From Bursaphelenchus xylophilus (lineage: Eukaryota; Nematoda; Chromadorea; Rhabditida; Aphelenchoididae), in NCBI GenBank assembly GCA_904066235.2, contig CAJFCV020000001.1, forward strand, positions 3,472,001 to 3,536,000: a stretch of DNA of 64,000 bases. The letters are read 5' to 3'. The notes beneath the pieces were generated by a model, which did no database searches, was not told the DNA's origin, and saw only the letters and a program-made list of their open reading frames with translations. Below are positions 44,301 to 49,801 of this stretch, piece after piece. Position numbers and translations under genes: made by a program. Position 1 is the stretch's first letter. Each line of letters opens with the position of its first letter.

Positions 44301-46355
44301 GAAGATGGTCAAGGTTTCGGATGGAGACCGATGGAGCTTGTTTTCGCTTCACAATAACTACGGCAGGCAAGTGTAATATAAACTGTTGATTTTTTTTACT
44401 GTAAAAGTCATCAAAAACAAAATTTTTAGACTTTTTATCATCCATTTTTTGGTCAAATTGAAATTTTGAAAGAAAAAAAAATTTTTGAAATTTCCAAAAA
44501 ATCCGTCATCGGATGACGTAAAATGAAGTTATACTGTAATTTTTAGACTGAGATTTTTTTATTGGAGTCTGTAGAGTGACTAAAGAATAATTATCAAAAG
44601 AAAATTTTGAAATTTTAACTTTTAAAGATGTCATCATGACAGATTTTTTGGAAATTCTCTAATTCTCTAAATTGTCGGATTTGGAGCGGAAATGAGGGGA
44701 TTGAAAACTTTGAGGGGTTTACATTGATTTTAGTAATTTTAAGTAATGTACAACTGTAATTTTTCGGAAATTTGAGATTATTTTGATCTCCACCTCATGG
44801 ATAATATAAAACAATATAATAATTCGCCCAATTTCAGGTGTATTGAGCTGAAATTCGTGGACAAAATGCGCCGCCAGTTCGAATTCAGCGTCGACTCCTT
44901 CCAAATCACGCTGGACAGTGTGCTGGACGCGGCCGAGCAGAACCAGCTGGAAGAGAAAAAACTCCCCAAATCCCTTGTTGTCCCCGCCGAGTCCATGTTC
45001 GGCAACTTCCACGCCGCCCAACAGCACCTCCAGAAACGCCTGATCGACACCCGGAATCCGGAGGAGATCCGCGGCGGCGGCCTGCTCAAGTATTGTCATC
45101 TGTTGTGCAAGGGCTACACGGCCACGCAAAACTGCCGAGAGATGGAAAAATACATGTGCTCGAGGTTCTTCATCGACTTCAGCGACATCAACATGCAAGA
45201 AATCAAACTCAGGCAGTATTTGGACAACCATTTTGGAACAGAGGACGAGGTAAGAGCAAGTTTTTCGAAATTTGCCTATTAATGTCTAGTATAATATAAA
45301 ATTTGATTGGAAAATTGCAAAAAATATTAAAATTAGTTTTATGAATACAAACTACAATCTTTATAACATCATATTTCAAGAGTTTCAGATTTTTTCATCG
45401 ATTTTTTTGAGGAAAAATTTGGTTTTCGAAATTTGCCTATTAATGTCTAGTATAATATAAATTTTGATTGGAAAATTGCAAAAAATATTGAAAATAGTTT
45501 TTTCAATAGAAACTACAATCTTTATAGCATCGTATATTAGAGTTTCAAATTTTTTTGACCGATTTTTTTAGCGAAAAAATTGAAAATTTCCGAAAAATCC
45601 CTATTTTGATGACTAAAATGATGTCAAAAGCATCAAAAATGCCTAAAAAAATTTTTTTATTTTTTCGGAAAAATAAACAGACTTGTTTGCATTTCTTTTG
45701 CAGTAGCATCGTATTCTTTTTTCGCGCCGAAAAAAGCTTATTAATTAAAGATTTTTTGGGCCGGAAAAACAGTTGTGCCGAAAACAAGGATTACTGTAGT
45801 TTTTGGAAGGAAATCCTTCTATAGGCTCGATTTCACCCCCCGGCACACTGCTTTTTGTACTTTTTCGCTAAATATAAACGACTTCCTTGTATTCGTTTTC
45901 GATCCCAAAATGACATCATTTGGGCCGCGAAAAGAATGTTGAAAACAATTTTTTGGACAGCCAAGGGAATTCCAAATTAACTGCCTTGAGGGCCTCAAAG
46001 CTCATGGGACTTTGGGAAATCCGGAGTTTCCTCGGATTGAGCCGGAATTTTAGAATTTTATATTGATTTAGATTAAAATTTAATTTTTTTGAACTTTTTT
46101 TTCAAAATTTGATGTTTTTATTTTCAGCAAAAATTCCAATACCTGCAAATCCTGAACCGAGTCATCAAAGAGTCCACGGTCTGCCTGATGGGCCACGAAC
46201 GCCGCTCCACACAAGCCATGATCGAGAGGTTACGACAACAGATCAGCTATAGCTGCTTTTATCAGGGCCAGGACGGCGGCTACTACGAGCACACACCACG
46301 CCAAGTACTCCTCTATCTTCCACAGAACTCGAATCACTGGATCCGAGTGGTTTGA
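2157..46355 (+). CDS. tent-5: TENT5/FAM46 non-canonical poly(A) polymerase (six exons, whole gene)
   Basis: This enzyme adds adenosines to the 3' ends of selected cytoplasmic mRNAs. Exons 2157-2396, 23909-24187, 42242-42370, 43948-44366, 44838-45249 and 46128-46355 join in frame to 568 codons. Residues 1-216 are a low-complexity extension: acidic and Ser-rich, then basic, then Asn/Tyr-rich. From residue 217 the protein follows TENT5 closely. It has the nucleotidyltransferase signature GGAAS (268-272) followed by the DLD pair Asp284/Asp286. ELKFVD (360-365) contains the likely third carboxylate, Asp364. Family blocks RGGGLLKY (434-441) and [11 protein letters not shown] (509-519) follow. Vertebrate members are about 390 residues, and the excess here is N-terminal. 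Introns 1 and 2 total about 40 kb, which is very long for a nematode. Intron 4 is GC-AG. The symbol follows C. elegans tent-5 by family recognition. A shorter form starting at Met82 in exon 2 is possible. Confidence 0.93.
2427..2972. repeat. GGTTACTGTAAC minisatellite in intron 1
   Basis: About sixteen tandem units each begin with GGTTACTGTAAC or a close variant. The core contains the palindrome GTTACTGTAAC. Unit length alternates between roughly 39-40 bp and 29 bp, which points to a higher-order dimer. The array starts 30 bp after the exon 1 donor. Isolated copies occur at about 9085-9140 and elsewhere in intron 1. Confidence 0.85.
2973..3859. other. Intron 1, no gene seen
   Basis: AT-rich intronic sequence. 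The only motif noted is one GTCATCATGAC palindrome at 3493, part of a dispersed family in this window. Confidence 0.5.
3860..4470. repeat. Diverged tandem repeat with ACAGAATGCCAAA
   Basis: Five diverged units of about 133 bp carry ACAGAATGCC at about 3888, 4020, 4155, 4288 and 4423. Each is followed by a GCGG-containing piece and an AT-rich tail. Single diverged copies occur near 6105, 6237, 18657, 32266 and 32898, the last in the opposite sense. Confidence 0.7.
4471..7556. other. Intron 1, AT-rich, dispersed repeat fragments only
   Basis: No gene is seen. A fragment of the repeat typified by CTGACCGTTTCTC and AGCTAAAATTTTC lies at about 5425-5525. Two related CCCGCCAAATTTGGCATTAT pieces lie near 6105 and 6230. 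Positions 6800-7120 are long runs of T and A. Confidence 0.5.
7557..7707. mobile_element. CAGTCTGTCGGG MITE, copy 2
   Basis: A 151-bp element with ends GAGTCTGTCGGGAAAATAAT and ATTATTTTCCCGACAGACTG. It is flanked by ATAT on both sides, consistent with insertion at a TA-rich target. The inner CGCCGAGAAAATGAA segment is present. Confidence 0.85.
7708..11489. other. Intron 1, no gene seen
   Basis: Holds GTCATSATGAC palindromes at 8184, 8285 and 9248, a poly(A) run near 8385-8403, and two TACTGTAACATGGATTTT copies at about 9090-9135. A repeat-poor, GC-richer patch at about 9540-9700 could be regulatory, but nothing specific can be assigned. No coding exon is supported. Confidence 0.5.
11490..12155. 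repeat. Palindrome of about 620-660 bp
   Basis: The left arm starts around the CTAGAGCATCTTTGCGGCG segment at 11525. The right arm ends with the complementary CCGCAAAGATGCTCTAG near 12127. Arms run almost to a centre near 11828 and are diverged by scattered changes. No open frame inside resembles a transposase, so this is probably a fold-back or non-autonomous element. Confidence 0.75.
12156..13829. other. Intron 1, no gene seen
   Basis: AT-rich. GTCATSATGAC palindromes at 12492 and 12627. No family-like coding sequence. Confidence 0.5.
13830..13981. mobile_element. CAGTCTGTCGGG MITE, copy 3
   Basis: The terminal repeats are intact apart from loss of about three bases at the left tip. The inner sequence (about 110 bp) differs from other copies but is itself partly self-complementary (GTGGATTCGTCG and its reverse). 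This may be a distinct subfamily. Confidence 0.8.
13982..15568. other. Intron 1, no gene seen
   Basis: AT-rich with a GC-richer patch at about 14210-14470. Open frames here have no recognisable domains. ACATTTTATACGAAAAA, a short motif also found at 22.7-24.4 kb, occurs at about 14686. Confidence 0.5.
15569..18003. repeat. 2.4-kb palindrome with mirrored 297-bp tandem repeats
   Basis: Left arm about 15569-16640, right arm about 16918-18003, central spacer about 280 bp. Each arm holds three units of about 297 bp, each starting with a GACCATGG-type segment (left arm near 15811, 16109 and 16406). Units within an arm have diverged clearly, yet matching units in opposite arms are nearly identical. 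There is no coding capacity beyond short frames. One inner segment ends in a run of C or G next to TTTTATTTTC. Confidence 0.85.
18004..19766. other. Intron 1, no gene seen
   Basis: AT-rich with a GC-richer, repeat-poor patch at about 18930-19150. One diverged CAGAATGCCAAAA repeat at 18657. No exon is supported. Confidence 0.5.
19767..20000. repeat. Inverted repeat of the GACCGTCTCTC / GAGCTAAAATTTTC family
   Basis: Left arm 19767-19870 and right arm about 19905-20000 share a CTGACCGTCTCTC end and an inner AATATCTTGAC segment in opposite orientation. Single diverged copies lie near 5425, 23680, 36070, 43690 and 50885. They share a GCAAAGCGCGAGCTAAAA-type core. Confidence 0.7.
20001..20626. 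other. Intron 1, nothing recognised
   Basis: Unique-looking AT-rich sequence between two inverted repeats. No gene or known element is seen. Confidence 0.5.
20627..21354. repeat. Palindrome of about 730 bp
   Basis: The arms begin at AAGTTTGGGGCAAAGTATTT (left) and end at the complementary AAATACTTTGCCTCAAACTT (right). Each arm is about 320 bp, with a short diverged centre near 20990. Positions near 20920-20990 and 21030-21090 contain inverted ATATTCAACGATTTC-type pieces related to the GAGCTAAAA repeat family. Confidence 0.8.
21355..21919. other. Intron 1 with GAGCGTTGCA-type repeat fragments
   Basis: No gene. Positions 21680-21900 are a diverged interspersed repeat with GCGACGCTCAGATTTT on one side and TCAAAATCTGAGCGTTGCAT on the other. 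Similar copies lie at 50625-51055. Confidence 0.5.
21920..22134. mobile_element. CCAGTGGCAAAAA palindromic MITE
   Basis: A 215-bp element with inverted ends CCAGTGGCAAAAA and TTTTTGCCACTGG. The arms are about 85 bp and share a TTGCATCCGG segment and a GTGGCAAAATGC segment. No second copy was found in this window. Confidence 0.7.
22135..23101. other. Intron 1, dispersed short repeats
   Basis: GTCATSATGAC palindromes at 22806, 22928 and 23052 alternate with ACATTTTATACGA motifs near 22740, 22880 and 22977. This suggests a diverged tandem unit of about 120-130 bp. No gene. Confidence 0.5.
23102..23159. mobile_element. CAGTCTGTCGG MITE, internally deleted copy
   Basis: Only 58 bp. The left CAGTCTGTCGG is joined to the right GCTCATTATTTTCCCGACAGACTG, so the interior has been deleted. 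Confidence 0.75.
23160..23908. other. End of intron 1, no gene seen
   Basis: A GACCGTCTCTCC-family repeat lies at about 23625-23785 as an imperfect inverted pair. The acceptor TTTTTCAG at 23901-23908 precedes exon 2. Confidence 0.5.
23909..24187 (+). CDS. tent-5: tent-5 exon 2 (Asn/Tyr-rich)
   Basis: Ninety-three codons in phase 0 from a TTTTTCAG acceptor, ending before a GTCGGT donor (24188). The product is Pro/Arg-rich and then strongly Asn/Tyr-rich, a prion-like low-complexity segment. An ATG one codon inside the exon would be the start if a transcript is trans-spliced here. The donor is weaker than GTAAGT. The next GT (24192) would break the frame into exon 3. Confidence 0.75.
24188..24698. 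other. Start of intron 2, no gene seen
   Basis: Contains an inverted pair of the ATTTTATACGAAAAATTAA motif near 24330-24365 and a GTCATGATGAC at 24503. Confidence 0.5.
24699..25472. repeat. 774-bp palindrome of the CACTGTGCA family
   Basis: The outer arms start at ATACCCAAC (24699) and end at the complement GTTGGGTAT-type sequence (25472). They include CCCGTTGTGAGGAC and its complement. The inner part repeats GCGACTTTGC, TGCACTGTG and CAATAGGCTTTTTCGG-type segments in both orientations. Single-arm relatives occur at 48.2-49.0 and 50.3 kb. Confidence 0.85.
25473..25947. other. Intron 2, GC-richer patch, no gene recognised
   Basis: Positions about 25580-25920 are GC-richer than the surroundings and free of the dispersed repeats. 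Open frames on both strands have no domain I recognise. This is a candidate regulatory segment only by exclusion. Confidence 0.4.
25948..26290. repeat. Direct duplication, copy 1 (about 343 bp)
   Basis: Matches 27048-27385 in the same orientation. The first 110 bp are nearly identical (GATGGAGGTGTTGGAGGGTG onward) and the rest is more diverged. Confidence 0.75.
26291..27047. other. Intron 2 between duplicated segments, no gene
   Basis: AT-rich with a GAGCTAAAA/GCGCTTTGCAGAA-type repeat piece near 26870-26960. Confidence 0.5.
27048..27385. repeat. Direct duplication, copy 2
   Basis: Second copy of the 25948-26290 segment, about 1.1 kb downstream in the same orientation. Confidence 0.75.
27386..29648. 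other. Intron 2, no gene seen
   Basis: AT-rich with a GC-richer stretch at about 28190-28330 that contains CCTTATCGGCGG and AGATAAGGG. Repeat pieces with GCAACGCGTCAGCTAAAAT-type cores lie near 28945 and 29080. Confidence 0.45.
30068..30145 (+). ncRNA. tRNA-like segment, left arm
   Basis: The T-arm is perfect: a 5-bp stem GCGGG/CCCGC around the loop TTCGATC (30122-30138), which is also a consensus B-box. The upstream GTAGTATATTGG resembles an A-box of the tRNA-Asp type. The acceptor and anticodon stems do not pair convincingly, so it is probably a tRNA-derived element and not a functional tRNA. Confidence 0.5.
30973..31050 (-). ncRNA. tRNA-like segment, right arm
   Basis: Mirror copy of the segment at 30068-30145, with the same perfect T-arm (30980-30996) on the minus strand. 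Confidence 0.5.
31481..33479. other. Intron 2, no gene seen
   Basis: AT-rich. An ACACAATGCCAAAAATTGCG repeat lies at 32269, an inverse relative at 32898. The motif ATATTATCCATG occurs at about 32416 and 33030 and, reversed, at several other sites in the window. No exon is supported. Confidence 0.5.
33480..33780. repeat. Tandem repeat of about 121 bp with GTCATSATGAC
   Basis: Three units carry GTCATGATGAC (33499), GTCATCATGAC (33621) and GTCATCATGAC (33742). Each is followed by TTTTAATATGTAAAATACG or a close variant. Confidence 0.75.
33781..34155. other. Intron 2, nothing recognised
   Basis: AT-rich sequence up to the left terminus of palindromic element B. Confidence 0.5.
34156..34747. mobile_element. 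Palindromic element B (CAAGG ends) with tRNA-like core
   Basis: 592 bp, flanked by a TTA duplication on both sides (34153-34155 and 34748-34750). The arms of about 115 bp start CAAGGAAAGTACTTTTATGG. The interior carries a tRNA-like segment on the plus strand, preceded by a short CTCTTCC/GGAAGAG hairpin. It is nearly identical in arms and core to element C at 42932-43524, in the opposite orientation. Confidence 0.85.
34366..34452 (+). ncRNA. tRNA-like segment inside element B
   Basis: Has the A-box TGGCCGAGTGGTTAG and the B-box GGTTCGATTTC with class II-like spacing. The loop reads CTGGGAA, so the apparent anticodon is GGG. The anticodon stem does not pair, so a decoding tRNA is unlikely. Confidence 0.5.
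34748..36540. other. Intron 2, no gene seen
   Basis: AT-rich. A GAGCTAAAA/GACC-family fragment lies near 36050-36130. Long open frames near 35.7-36.2 kb are AT-driven, with Phe/Lys-rich translations and no domain. Confidence 0.5.
36541..37300. repeat. Cluster of GTCANSATGAC repeat units
   Basis: Diverged copies: GTCAGCATGAC near 36576 and 36685, GTCATGATGAC at 36987, a degenerate copy near 37133 and GTCATCATGAC at 37239. Each is next to an AATTTTT or TTTTTT run, as in the other copies. Confidence 0.6.
37301..42241. other. Intron 2, GC-richer islets but no gene recognised
   Basis: Repeat-poor, GC-richer islets at about 37340-37620, 38380-38640, 39240-39640 and 40060-40640 stand out from the AT-rich background. 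Open frames in them lack domains and are interrupted on both strands. They are candidates for intronic regulatory sequence. Acceptor TTTTTCAG ends at 42241. Confidence 0.45.
42242..42370 (+). CDS. tent-5: tent-5 exon 3
   Basis: Forty-three codons, phase 0 at both ends, between a TTTTTCAG acceptor and a GTAAGT donor. The product is Ser/Thr/Pro-rich (residues 174-216). It is recognised as coding by splice signals, preserved frame and its even codon use. It is just upstream of the conserved enzyme. Confidence 0.8.
42371..42931. other. Intron 3, first part
   Basis: AT-rich. Repeat pieces with GCGTTAAGCAGAAAT and GCGCTATGCAGAAAT cores lie near 42487 and 42624. No gene. Confidence 0.5.
42932..43524. 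mobile_element. Palindromic element C (CAAGG ends) with tRNA-like core
   Basis: 593 bp, flanked by TGA on both sides (42929-42931 and 43525-43527). It is almost identical to element B but inserted in the opposite orientation. With the TTA at element B, this gives a TNA target duplication. Confidence 0.85.
43233..43314 (-). ncRNA. tRNA-like segment inside element C
   Basis: Minus-strand A-box TGGCCGAGTGGTTAG and B-box GGTTCGATTTC, with the same GGG loop as the copy in element B. It differs by a few bases in the variable arm and T-stem. Confidence 0.5.
43525..43947. other. Intron 3, last part
   Basis: Contains a GCCACTCTCCTC / GAGCTGAAATTTTT repeat fragment at about 43680-43790. Acceptor TTTTTGCAG ends at 43947. 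Confidence 0.5.
43948..44366 (+). CDS. tent-5: tent-5 exon 4 (nucleotidyltransferase core)
   Basis: Begins in phase 0 and ends in phase 2. It encodes the catalytic core: GGAAS (268-272) and the DLD pair (284-286). The exon must end at 44366 before GCAAGT. Using the nearby GT at 44371 would put the next exon out of frame and meet a stop at once. Exons 4-6 have clearly higher GC than the flanking introns. Confidence 0.93.
44367..44837 (+). other. tent-5: tent-5 intron 4, a GC-AG intron
   Basis: The donor is CAG|GCAAGT, the strong-context form used by GC-AG introns, and the acceptor is ATTTCAG. The 471-nt intron contains a GTCATCATGAC at 44630 and a diverged relative near 44502. Confidence 0.85.
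44838..45249 (+). CDS. tent-5: tent-5 exon 5
   Basis: Completes a split Arg codon and encodes the [17 protein letters not shown] and RGGGLLKY blocks, all highly conserved in TENT5 proteins. It ends in phase 0 at a GTAAGA donor. Confidence 0.93.
45266..45587. repeat. Tandem duplication of about 161 bp in intron 5
   Basis: Two units start CGAAATTTGCCTATTAATGT at 45266 and 45427. The first part is identical and the tails have diverged. The unit includes GTCTAGTATAATATAA, a motif with relatives near 36005, 39857 and 40010. Confidence 0.8.
45588..46127. other. Remainder of intron 5, no gene
   Basis: AT-rich sequence ending with the acceptor TTTTCAG at 46127. Confidence 0.5.
46128..46355 (+). CDS. 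tent-5: tent-5 exon 6 (C-terminus)
   Basis: Seventy-five codons and a TGA stop at 46353. It encodes the family block [11 protein letters not shown] and a diverged Gln/Tyr-rich tail. It joins exon 5 in phase 0. Confidence 0.92.
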   Translation, partial: QKFQYLQILNRVIKESTVCLMGHERRSTQAMIERLRQQISYSCFYQGQDGGYYEHTPRQVLLYLPQNSNHWIRVV

Positions 46356-48056
46356 ATCCCATCCACACCATGATTCGCCCCCACCGATCAATTATATTAT
46401 CCATGGCGATTTGGGTCGATATTTTTGATTTTTGACCTACAACTACAACACAAGGACGAATCATGGTGCGGAATGGCTCCTCGACGATTCTACGGCCTCT
46501 AATCAACCAGCTCGACTCGTGTTCAACAACGGCAACAACAATATTCAACACAAAATTTTACTCCAAAGTTTTGGCTCCCCCCGAAAATAATCAATGGTGG
46601 AAAAAACACGGAAAACCCACAAAACAAGCGATGCATTGCCGCAGGCGCCTACCAAATACTCCTCTCCATTGTAATCCAATTGCCCACAAAATATTTGGTT
46701 CGCAATATTACCCCCCATAGGTTCGCCCGAAACTTTTTTTTTTCAAATGCCTGTTCCACATCTTGTCCTGGTTCCATTACTGTCCCCCCGTATTATTGTC
46801 GGCTAGCGTAGTGGTTGTTTAGACGAAAATCTGCAAAAAAATATTCCTCTCGAAAACCTATAAGTGACCTTTTTCGCCCCCCTTGTTGTAGACTTGTGTA
46901 AATGTAAATTTTTTTTGATTGTTGTATACAGCCCCCCTTCTCTCCTCAAACGAATATATTGCCTGCGCCCAGCGTACTGTGGTTTATCACCAAATCCAGT
47001 AAAATTTCGGGCCATGAGAAAGGTTTTGCCCGAGTTCTGATATTAATTTATATTGCACTTGGTATCAGATGTAGAAATGGGGGAAATCCCAAATTTCCCT
47101 GGATTTTGGAGGAAATTACAGTATGCCAAGGCGATCTAAGCTAGTACGTGTCAAGAAATTCTGGTTTCTACTGTTATACAGCGAGTCTTGAGTGGTTTTG
47201 GCGATTTTTTGGCGAAACAAAAAACGTCTAGAAATCCCGTCATCCAAAAACTTTAATTTGAAAATTTTTGCTCCCAAATTTTTTTAGCGAATGCTTTAGA
47301 GAGTCTAGTCAACTTTTGTAGCTTTTGGATGACATATTATATAGAATTGAATATGTCATCATGACGGATTTTTTGGAAATTTTGTAAATTGTCGATTTTT
47401 TGGAAAAATTTGAAATTTTCGCACGTTAGGCAGTTTTTTCTATCAAAAAATTACTGTCAAAACCGCTCAGGCTCCTCCCATTTCACCCCATCATATTGTA
47501 CTAGGTACTCGATTGTGCTATTACACATCTAAACTCCTGTGAATCACATATATACATAAATATAGGTACTATTCTCTCCGTTCGTCTACTGTATACTCGT
47601 TTGGAGTACCCACTCTCCCTCTCCCTCCCTCCCTCTCTCTCTCTCTGACACACAACATACGATAGTTTCGGGTAAACACATAACACACACACACACAACA
47701 TACGACAGAAGATTGTCAGAAAATAACTCTATACGAGACTTGTGTATTTGTTCGAGTAGATATCAGCCCTTTGTTTGTACTGAATAACCAAGATTGTTAT
47801 ACTCCCTCAACTCTTATTTGTGAAGAAAATTCGGTTGGAAAAAGAAAATAAAAATGTACAAAAAGTATTCGCGGAATTTGTTGGGAATGAAAGGAAAGTT
47901 CGGAGAAGCCGGCGGCGATAGTGTCCAATTGGATATGAGCGGAATTGGAGGCGAGTTGAAGCGGCCAAAAAGGCAGGAAAATGGCTAAAGGATTCATTGG
48001 CGAAACGAGAAATAATTCGTATTGTTCTGCCACTCCAAATGAGTTAGTCTGAATAT
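46356..48056. other. tent-5 3' region and intergenic DNA
   Basis: The first few hundred bases probably hold the 3' UTR, but no poly(A) signal can be chosen with confidence. Holds ATTATCCATGG near 46397 and GTCATCATGAC at 47355. A CT-rich microsatellite lies at about 47608-47655, followed by a short AC run near 47680-47698. No gene. Confidence 0.5.
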
Positions 48057-48209
48057 CAGTTTGTCAGGAAAATGACCAGCTCAATGTCGCTGCGCCAATA
48101 ACGTCGCTGATGTGAAAAACGATTTGCTGTTGTCGCGGAACGATTCATTTTCTCGGCGGCGACACGCTATTGGATGCGACAAAGTGCTCATTATTTTCCC
48201 GACAGACTG
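48057..48209. mobile_element. CAGTCTGTCGGG MITE, copy at 48 kb
   Basis: A 153-bp copy with a mutated left end (CAGTTTGTCAGG) and an intact right end (CCCGACAGACTG). The inner CGGAACGATTCATTTTCTCG segment matches other copies. It abuts a repeat beginning AGTCCGTTCG. Confidence 0.8.
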
Positions 48210-49398
48210 ACAGTCCGTTCGTAAGGTCGCTGAAGTCATTTTGGTGACATTAACTGTGCAAAAAGCCAGAGTGCGAACGACAGTCCAAAAAAAAAAAATT
48301 ATCTGCACGATGCAAAAAGTAGCAAATTGCAGGGACATTTGCGACGGACTAGTGTTCAAATAAAATACTTCCCAATGAATACCGGTAAAATCGCTAAAGC
48401 CTTGCCAGTAGCCACCACTGACGCGAGGCAGGTCAGAAAATGCTTCTGATTCCCACCAGAGTTCTTGAAGATCTCAATGCTATACGAGCAGATACGGGAA
48501 TACGCTAACATGTTTTAACAACGACCATCCCCAGACAAACCACCTTGCATCCTCTGCGACTGTCCAAAAAAACCTACTGCTCGGTGCAAAGGACCGTATA
48601 ATTGCACTAAGTGAACTTTTCCTTTCTCACAGTGCACGCCGCCAAAATCGGTCCAGCGACTTTGCAAACGGAGTAGTATCGTGACCATGGAAGTAGATTA
48701 TAAATATTGCTGAAGAATTCACAGTGAAGAAAGTCTCGATTCCCGCCCGATGTTGTCGTGAAGCACAAGATGTCTTATCAGGTCTCTGCAGCGAATGTTG
48801 CGCGCGCGACAGTCAAATTCACAGTGATGGTCCAAAATGGCCGTCCAAAAAACACAAAGGCACTGTCACTGTGCACCGTGGCAAAAAGCCTACAAACTTA
48901 AGAGTTGGAACGGTGCAAAAAGCAACAAATTCCCCAGTGCGAAGCGGACTTTTTTCTGTTTTTTTCTCTCAGAAATCACTCCAACGACTTTACAAGACAA
49001 AATTTTTTGAGAACTACAGACATAACTATGTACGTTCGACACAAGTAAAACATGCTGTACTCTTATAGGTTTCAATCTCGAAAGGCCACAGAGCATTGCC
49101 CTACACGAATTTTGATACTCACATTACCTGAACAACTGCATTTGCCATTACAGAACTCATGCTATTTCAGCCTACAATCCCATGCGCCAGTGTTGTAATT
49201 TCAATACGCGGCGGGGCATTTTTGTAGCCCGATTCGAATTCGCTTTAAACTCTCTATTTTGGACCAAACGTTATGATTCTGTTTTTCGCGGTATCGTCAA
49301 AACCTCGTGTTTTGTTTGATACCAAATATGTTGTAGGGATAAAGAAGTTCCGTCATTTTTCGTGGTTAAGATCAAAAGATCTCGAAAATCGGTTGTGC
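48210..49398. repeat. Fragments of the CACTGTGCA repeat family
   Basis: Diverged single-arm pieces at about 48212-48355, 48560-48690 and 48830-49000. Each has GCGACTTTGCAAACGG-type ends and TGCACTGTG-type cores, as in the palindrome at 24699-25472. The rest is unremarkable. Open frames here are repeat-derived. Confidence 0.6.
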
Positions 49399-49514
49399 TG
49401 GTTTGTCGGAAAAATAGTGAGCGCAATGCAACTGCGCCGATCACGTCGCTGAAGTGAAAAAAAGCGATGCGATTTTCGATGCGACAGAGCGCTCATTATT
49501 TTCCCGACAGACTG
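49399..49514. mobile_element. CAGTCTGTCGGG MITE, deleted copy
   Basis: 116 bp with a diverged left end and an intact right end CCCGACAGACTG. Part of the interior is missing. Confidence 0.7.
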
Positions 49515-49554
49515 GTATTTCTGGAGTCGTCGCAGATATTAGAGCATTTTCACA

Positions 49555-49801
49555 AATGCCTGGAGATTTCTCCGTTTTCGCACATTTTGAACTTTCTGTC
49601 GCCAATGCACTGTATATCTTGCTTTTGCGCATCATGCAAACCTCAAAAAAGCCGATTGCACTGTGCATAGAGCAAGACCGCAGCCGCGCAGTTGAGGAAA
49701 GCTTACGTCGCAGCGATATTTCAAACAAGTTAAAAAATTTTTCACTCTGGCGACTCGATCGGCGCAACGACATTTTTCTCATTATTTTCTCGTCACACTG
49801 A
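49555..49801. repeat. CACTGTGCA repeat plus MITE half
   Basis: 49555-49745 is a reverse-complement relative of 1150-1330. 49749-49801 is a right-hand half of the CAGTCTGTCGGG MITE (GGCGCAACGACATTTTTCTC and CTCATTATTTTCTCGTCACACTG). This suggests nested insertion or rearrangement. Confidence 0.6.

Noticed and set aside
44367..44370. GT donor at 44371 for tent-5 exon 4
   Set aside because: It would end the exon in phase 0 and run exon 5 into a stop after two codons, losing conserved residues.
47608..47698. CT and AC runs as a functional element
   Set aside because: Simple microsatellites with no other supporting signal.
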